From Pedococcus dokdonensis (GTDB taxonomy: Bacteria > Actinomycetota > Actinomycetes > Actinomycetales > Dermatophilaceae), in assembly GCF_900104525.1 (NCBI RefSeq), contig NZ_LT629711.1, positions 744,001 through 808,000 of the forward strand: DNA of 64,000 nt. The letters are read 5' to 3'. Positions 60,594 through 64,000 of this stretch are shown here, in pieces. The notes beneath the pieces were generated by a model. That model had not been told where the DNA came from, searched no databases, and saw only the letters and a program-made list of their open reading frames with translations. Each line of letters opens with the position of its first letter. Within the stretch, counting starts at the first letter, position 1. A program made the translations under genes and the position numbers.

Positions 60594-61268
60594 GTGGCTG
60601 AGCTCGTCTTCTTCTCCGGGACCATGGACTGCGGCAAGTCGACCCTTGCGCTCCAGATGGACCACAACCACCGGGCGCGCGGGCGGTCCGGACTGATCTA
60701 CACCAAGCTCGACCGCGCGGGCAGCGACGTCCTCTCGTCCCGGCTCGGGCTGTCCACCGCGGCCCACGAGGTCAGTGACGACCTCGACTTCTGGGACGCC
60801 GTGGTGGAACACGCCACCAACGGGCTGCGGGTCGACTTCCTGATCTGCGACGAGGTGCAGTTCTACACTCCCGCACAGGTCGAGCAGCTCGCCAAGCTCG
60901 TCGACGAGGTCGGCATCGACGTGTTCGCCTTCGGGATCACCGCGGACTTCCGCACCCAGCTGTTCCCCGGGTCGCGCCGGATGATCGAGCTCGCCGACCG
61001 GGTGCAGGTGCTCCAGGTCGAGGCGCTGTGCTGGTGCGGGCGCCGCGCCACCCACAACGCCCGCGTCGTCGACGGGGTCATGGTGGTCGAGGGCGAGCAG
61101 GTGGTCGTCGGCGACACCAAGCCGGGGACCGAGACCCTGGTCGAGTACGAGGTGCTGTGCCGCCGGCACTTCATGCGCCGGATGAACTCGGCCGCGGCGC
61201 GGGCCGCGGCCACCTCACCCGACGTGCTGCCCTTCGACCTCGACGTGTGTCCCGTCCCGCAGGCCTAG
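60594..61268 (+). CDS. tdk: Thymidine kinase (type II)
   Basis: Codes for 224 residues from GTG 60594. P-loop FFSGTMDCGKSTLALQMDHN, then LICDEVQFYTPAQVEQLA (Walker B) and AFGITADFR. The zinc lasso is present (CWCGRRATHNARVV, then CRRHF: Cys, Cys, Cys, His). It phosphorylates thymidine for salvage. AELVFFSG opens the family's first strand, which fixes the start. Confidence 0.94.
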   Translation: MAELVFFSGTMDCGKSTLALQMDHNHRARGRSGLIYTKLDRAGSDVLSSRLGLSTAAHEVSDDLDFWDAVVEHATNGLRVDFLICDEVQFYTPAQVEQLAKLVDEVGIDVFAFGITADFRTQLFPGSRRMIELADRVQVLQVEALCWCGRRATHNARVVDGVMVVEGEQVVVGDTKPGTETLVEYEVLCRRHFMRRMNSAAARAAATSPDVLPFDLDVCPVPQA

Positions 61269-61295
61269 GCCAGCGGGCCGGTCGCCGGCCGCGGC

Positions 61296-62600
61296 TCAGT
61301 CGCGGGGCCGGGCCCCGAACATGACGTCGTCCCAGCTGGGGACGCTGCGTCGGCCGGACTTCTTGGCGGCAGGACGGGCCGCCGTCGGCTCGCGCTCCCC
61401 GTCGGGTCGGTCGGACGCGTCGTCGGCGTCCTCCGGTGCCCGCCGCGCCTCGGCCAGGTCGTCCGCGGACGCAGGAGCCGCCGGGAGCACGTCGTGGTGG
61501 TCGTCGTTCTGGTCGTCGTGGTGGTCGTCGTGGGGGTCGTCGTCGTGCCGGTCGTCGTCGTGCTGGTCGTCGTCGTGCTGGTCGTCGTCGTGCTGGTCCT
61601 GCGGGTGGTCGGTCGGGGGCTCGGTGTTGCTGCCCCGGTCGTCGGGTCGGTCGACGTCCAGGTCGTCGTCCAGGCCGTCGTCCAGCGGGTGCTGGCCGCG
61701 CGCGGCCGGGGGCGGCGGCATCGACTCGGGGTCGTAGGCCAGGCGCTCCAGCGGCAGCGCGTCCTCGCGCGGCGCCTCGTCACCGGGGGTCTGGGTGGGC
61801 GGGCTCTTGCGGCGGCGGGGACGCCCGCGGTGGGAGGCCCGCTCACGCATGGCCGACATGAGGTCGAGCGGTTCCTCACCGGAGCCGCTCGAGGCGCCGG
61901 TGGCACGGGGGGCGGCGCGGCGCGCGGAGCCGACCCCACCCTCGGCCTCCACGTCGTAGACGGTGGTCGACCGCACCGGGGCGGAGACCAGGTGCGGCGC
62001 GGGCAGCGGCGAGCTCGTGCCGACGGCGTCCTCCTCGCTGAGCCAGCGGGCCTCGTCGTCGGCGGCGGCGACGGTGCGCGCCTGCACGTCGAAGGACCAG
62101 CGAGCCTGGCGCTCCCGACCGCCGGCCGCGAAGGTGACGATGACGGTCCAGTCACCCTCCGTGCCGCGGGCCGAGTCCCACTCGGCGGTCGCGGGGTCCA
62201 CCCCGCGACCGGAGAGCCGCTGGCTGACGCGCGCCGACAGGGTCGGCGTGCTGGCGCCGCCCGCCGACCGCCCGCGCAACCGCACCGCGCGGGCCAGCCC
62301 GGCGACATACTCACGCTCGGCGAGGATCGGACCCTCGTAGCGGCGCACCTTCTCGACCGGCCACCCGGACCGCTCGGCGACCTCCTCGGCGGAGAGGCCA
62401 CCGCGGATCAGCGCCTGCACCTCGCGAGGTCGCATGCCACCGTCGATCTCGATCTGCAGCTGCCCCAGCCTGGGCCGGTCACGGCGGGCAGCCGCGCGCA
62501 GCGGCTCGTCGAGCTGGACCCGGAACCGCTCCCCGTCGGCATCGGACAGGAGCAGGTGCTGGCCGTCCTCCTGGACCCCGATCAGCCGCAAATCCCGCAT
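61296..62600 (-). CDS. sepH: Septation protein SepH, with a His/Asp-rich repeat
   Basis: Codes for 434 residues from ATG 62600 (GGAG nine bases upstream; ATG 62606 is too close). The N-terminal DUF3071 domain is clear: MRDLRLIGVQEDG, LRAAARRDRPRLGQLQIEI and the HTH LSAEEVAERSGWPVEKVRRYEGPILAEREYV. The C-terminal motif RSVPSWDDVMFG, the conserved SepH tail, is intact. SepH binds and promotes assembly of FtsZ in Streptomyces and mycobacteria. Between them lies a run of DDDQH-like repeats (about residues 335-370) from a 15-bp DNA repeat; such a His/Asp-rich tract is not a usual part of SepH and could bind metal. Confidence 0.92.
   Translation of the reverse strand: MRDLRLIGVQEDGQHLLLSDADGERFRVQLDEPLRAAARRDRPRLGQLQIEIDGGMRPREVQALIRGGLSAEEVAERSGWPVEKVRRYEGPILAEREYVAGLARAVRLRGRSAGGASTPTLSARVSQRLSGRGVDPATAEWDSARGTEGDWTVIVTFAAGGRERQARWSFDVQARTVAAADDEARWLSEEDAVGTSSPLPAPHLVSAPVRSTTVYDVEAEGGVGSARRAAPRATGASSGSGEEPLDLMSAMRERASHRGRPRRRKSPPTQTPGDEAPREDALPLERLAYDPESMPPPPAARGQHPLDDGLDDDLDVDRPDDRGSNTEPPTDHPQDQHDDDQHDDDQHDDDRHDDDPHDDHHDDQNDDHHDVLPAAPASADDLAEARRAPEDADDASDRPDGEREPTAARPAAKKSGRRSVPSWDDVMFGARPRD
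61494..61598. repeat. sepH: 15-bp tandem repeat coding a His/Asp tract in SepH
   Basis: Several units of GTCGTCGTCGTGCTG and variants over about 105 bases, in frame with sepH on the minus strand. Confidence 0.9.
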
Positions 62601-62778
62601 CGCCATCGTCTCCGCAGTCGTGTCCAGGACCGACGTGGTCTCGCCTGTCGTCCGTGCTGGTCATGCTCGTCGTCGTGCTCGTGAACGGGCTCGTGGACCG
62701 GGCCCCGTGCTGCTGACTCTGCCATCCCCGAGGTCGAGGCGAAAGCGACCACGCCGCAACGGTAGTTTTGACCTCGCG

Positions 62779-63414
62779 ATGCTCACCTTCGACGCCCACC
62801 TGCAGCTGGCACTCGACCTCGTCGGCGTGTTCGCCTTCGCGTTGTCGGGTGGGCTGGTCGCCGTGAAGAAGCGGCTGGACCTGTTCGGGGTGCTCGTCCT
62901 GTCCGGCGCCGCGGCGCTCGGCGGAGGCGTGATCCGCGACGTGCTGATCGGCGCGCTCCCTCCGGTCGGCATCTCCGACTGGCGGCTCCTGACCTGTGCC
63001 CTCGTCGCCGGGCTGGTGACCTTCCTCTACCACCCCGGCGTCGAGCGGATCTCGCGCTTCGTGCGGGTGCTCGACGCAGCCGGGCTCGCGGTCTTCGCGG
63101 TCGGCGGGTCGCTCAAGGCGCTCGGCGCCGGCATGGACCCCCTCACGTCGGTCTTCGTCGGAGGGATCACCGCGGTCGGCGGAGGGATCATCCGCGACGT
63201 GCTCGCCGGCCAGGTGCCCGAGGTGCTGCGTCGCGAGATGTATGCCCTGCCGGCGCTGCTCGGAGCCATCCTCATCGTCACCGCCCACCACTACGACCAG
63301 GTCAACCCCTTCACCATCTGGGGCTGCGTCGGGCTCGTCTTCGCCATGCGCATGGTGGCGGTCGTCCTCGATGTCCACGCACCCAAGCCGCTGCGCACCG
63401 GAGACCTCACATGA
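62779..63414 (+). CDS. TRIC-type (UPF0126) cation channel family protein
   Basis: Codes for 211 residues with seven hydrophobic segments in an inverted repeat: LDLVGVFAFALSGGLVAVKKRLDLFGV then GGGVIRDVLIG in the first half, and VLDAAGLAVFAVGGSLKAL then GGGIIRDVLAG in the second. The paired G-G-G-x-x-RDV motifs are the TRIC hallmark. Prokaryotic members conduct monovalent cations. TAGTTT ten bases upstream is a possible -10 box. Confidence 0.92.
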   Translation: MLTFDAHLQLALDLVGVFAFALSGGLVAVKKRLDLFGVLVLSGAAALGGGVIRDVLIGALPPVGISDWRLLTCALVAGLVTFLYHPGVERISRFVRVLDAAGLAVFAVGGSLKALGAGMDPLTSVFVGGITAVGGGIIRDVLAGQVPEVLRREMYALPALLGAILIVTAHHYDQVNPFTIWGCVGLVFAMRMVAVVLDVHAPKPLRTGDLT

Positions 63415-63427
63415 ACGGACCCCACGC

Positions 63428-64000
63428 ATGAGCACCGACGAGCAACCGCTCGCCCCCTACGACGGCATCCTCCTGCTCTCCTTCGGCGGGCCGGAGAAAC
63501 CCGAGGACGTGCTGCCGTTCCTGCGGACCGTCACGGCCGGGAAGAACATCCCGGACGAGCGCCTGGAGCAGGTGGGGGAGCACTACTACGGGTTCGGCGG
63601 CCGCAGCCCGATCAACGACCAGAACCGCGCCCTCATCGCCGCCCTGCGTGCCGAGCTCGACCGCCGCGAGATCGACACCCCGGTGATCTGGGGCAACCGC
63701 AACTTCACCCCCTTCACCGCCGAGGCGCTCGCCGAGGCCGGACAGCGCGGGATGCGTCGCCTGGTCACCGTGGTGACCAGCGCCTACTCGTCCTACTCGT
63801 CGTGCCGCCAGTACCGCGAGGACCTGGCCGCCGCGAGCGAGTCGGTGGCGGCCGGTGGCACCGTCATCGAGATCGACAAGGTGCGCCCCTACTCCAACCA
63901 CCCGGGGTTCGCCCGCACCAACACCCGCCTGGTCACCGAGGCCGTGCGCGGGGTGCTGCGTGAAGGCGTCGACCCCGGCGCCGTCCGCCTGCTGTTCGTG
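63428..64000 (+). CDS. hemH: Ferrochelatase, N-terminal part (cut by right edge)
   Basis: The first 191 codons are in the window. YDGILLLSFGGPEKPEDVLPFLR is the family start, YYGFGGRSPINDQNRALIAAL and VIWGNRNFTPFTAEAL follow, and VTSAYSSYSSCRQYREDL includes the region that precedes the metal-binding core. Actinobacterial enzymes usually insert iron into coproporphyrin III (CpfC). The metal-binding His/Glu region falls partly outside the window. The ATG is 13 bases after the TRIC stop. Confidence 0.93.
   Translation, partial: MSTDEQPLAPYDGILLLSFGGPEKPEDVLPFLRTVTAGKNIPDERLEQVGEHYYGFGGRSPINDQNRALIAALRAELDRREIDTPVIWGNRNFTPFTAEALAEAGQRGMRRLVTVVTSAYSSYSSCRQYREDLAAASESVAAGGTVIEIDKVRPYSNHPGFARTNTRLVTEAVRGVLREGVDPGAVRLLFV

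Noticed and set aside
1..64000. Genomic island, prophage or insertion sequence
   Set aside because: No integrase, transposase, terminal repeats, tRNA junction or clear change in GC content was seen.

Overview
The window is about 64 kb of very GC-rich chromosome from an actinobacterium, most likely of the Micrococcales (an Intrasporangiaceae-like organism). The case rests on strong G/C preference at third codon positions, several actinobacterial families (SepH, DUF6504, SAV_6107-type HEPN, DUF3040, DUF5998, a plant-type class II DAHP synthase, the Rv2175c/PknL pair), a LexA box of the actinobacterial type, and many apparently leaderless genes in which a TANNNT -10 box lies 6-7 bases before an ATG or GTG. 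The assignment is inference from gene content, not a database result. I saw no rRNA, tRNA, prophage, insertion sequence or CRISPR array.

Layout. 1-5.8 kb: an exonuclease/GIY-YIG protein cut by the left edge, a small Cys-rich protein, a lipoprotein with a gluzincin-like peptidase motif, a NUDIX hydrolase, a snapalysin-like secreted protease and a GT87-like membrane glycosyltransferase. 5.8-15.9 kb: fadD, two SRPBCC proteins, an ArsA-like ATPase, a zinc-ribbon protein, a ROK kinase, an EEP hydrolase, a small membrane protein, plsC and a NarL-type two-component system. 15.9-19.7 kb: a VanRS-like two-component system facing vanY-like and vanZ-like genes. 19.7-29.5 kb: aroG (frameshifted), threonine aldolase, an EamA transporter, a PASTA kinase (PknL-like), a LysM/lytic transglycosylase protein, an Rv2175c-like DNA-binding protein, a polyprenyl diphosphate synthase and metF. 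From memory, much of 1-29.5 kb follows the gene content of the Mycobacterium tuberculosis Rv2172c-Rv2191 region, which helps several assignments.

29.5-32.5 kb: an MFS exporter and ArsR regulator with two operators, a VOC protein and a YbaK deacylase. 32.5-40.3 kb: a LexA-boxed mutagenesis cassette (DUF6504, HEPN, dnaE2) followed by a methyltransferase and dinB. 40.3-53.1 kb: DUF3040, DUF456 and a zinc-ribbon protein, then parE and parC flanking an amino-acid permease and a LacI-controlled sugar ABC operon that has no ATPase gene. 53.1-64 kb: nitroreductase, an ECF sigma factor with a membrane beta-propeller partner, a GNAT/acyl-CoA-synthetase protein, DUF5998, a phosphodiesterase, thymidine kinase, sepH, a TRIC-family channel and the start of ferrochelatase.

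Four features cut across the window: about ten short tandem-repeat tracts of 9-27 bp units, mostly between genes or in protein tails; two genes (plsC tail, aroG) each broken by what looks like one missing base in a G or C run; the leaderless promoter layout; and about two dozen copies of the octamer GTATGCCG/CGGCATAC, far above a base-composition estimate.
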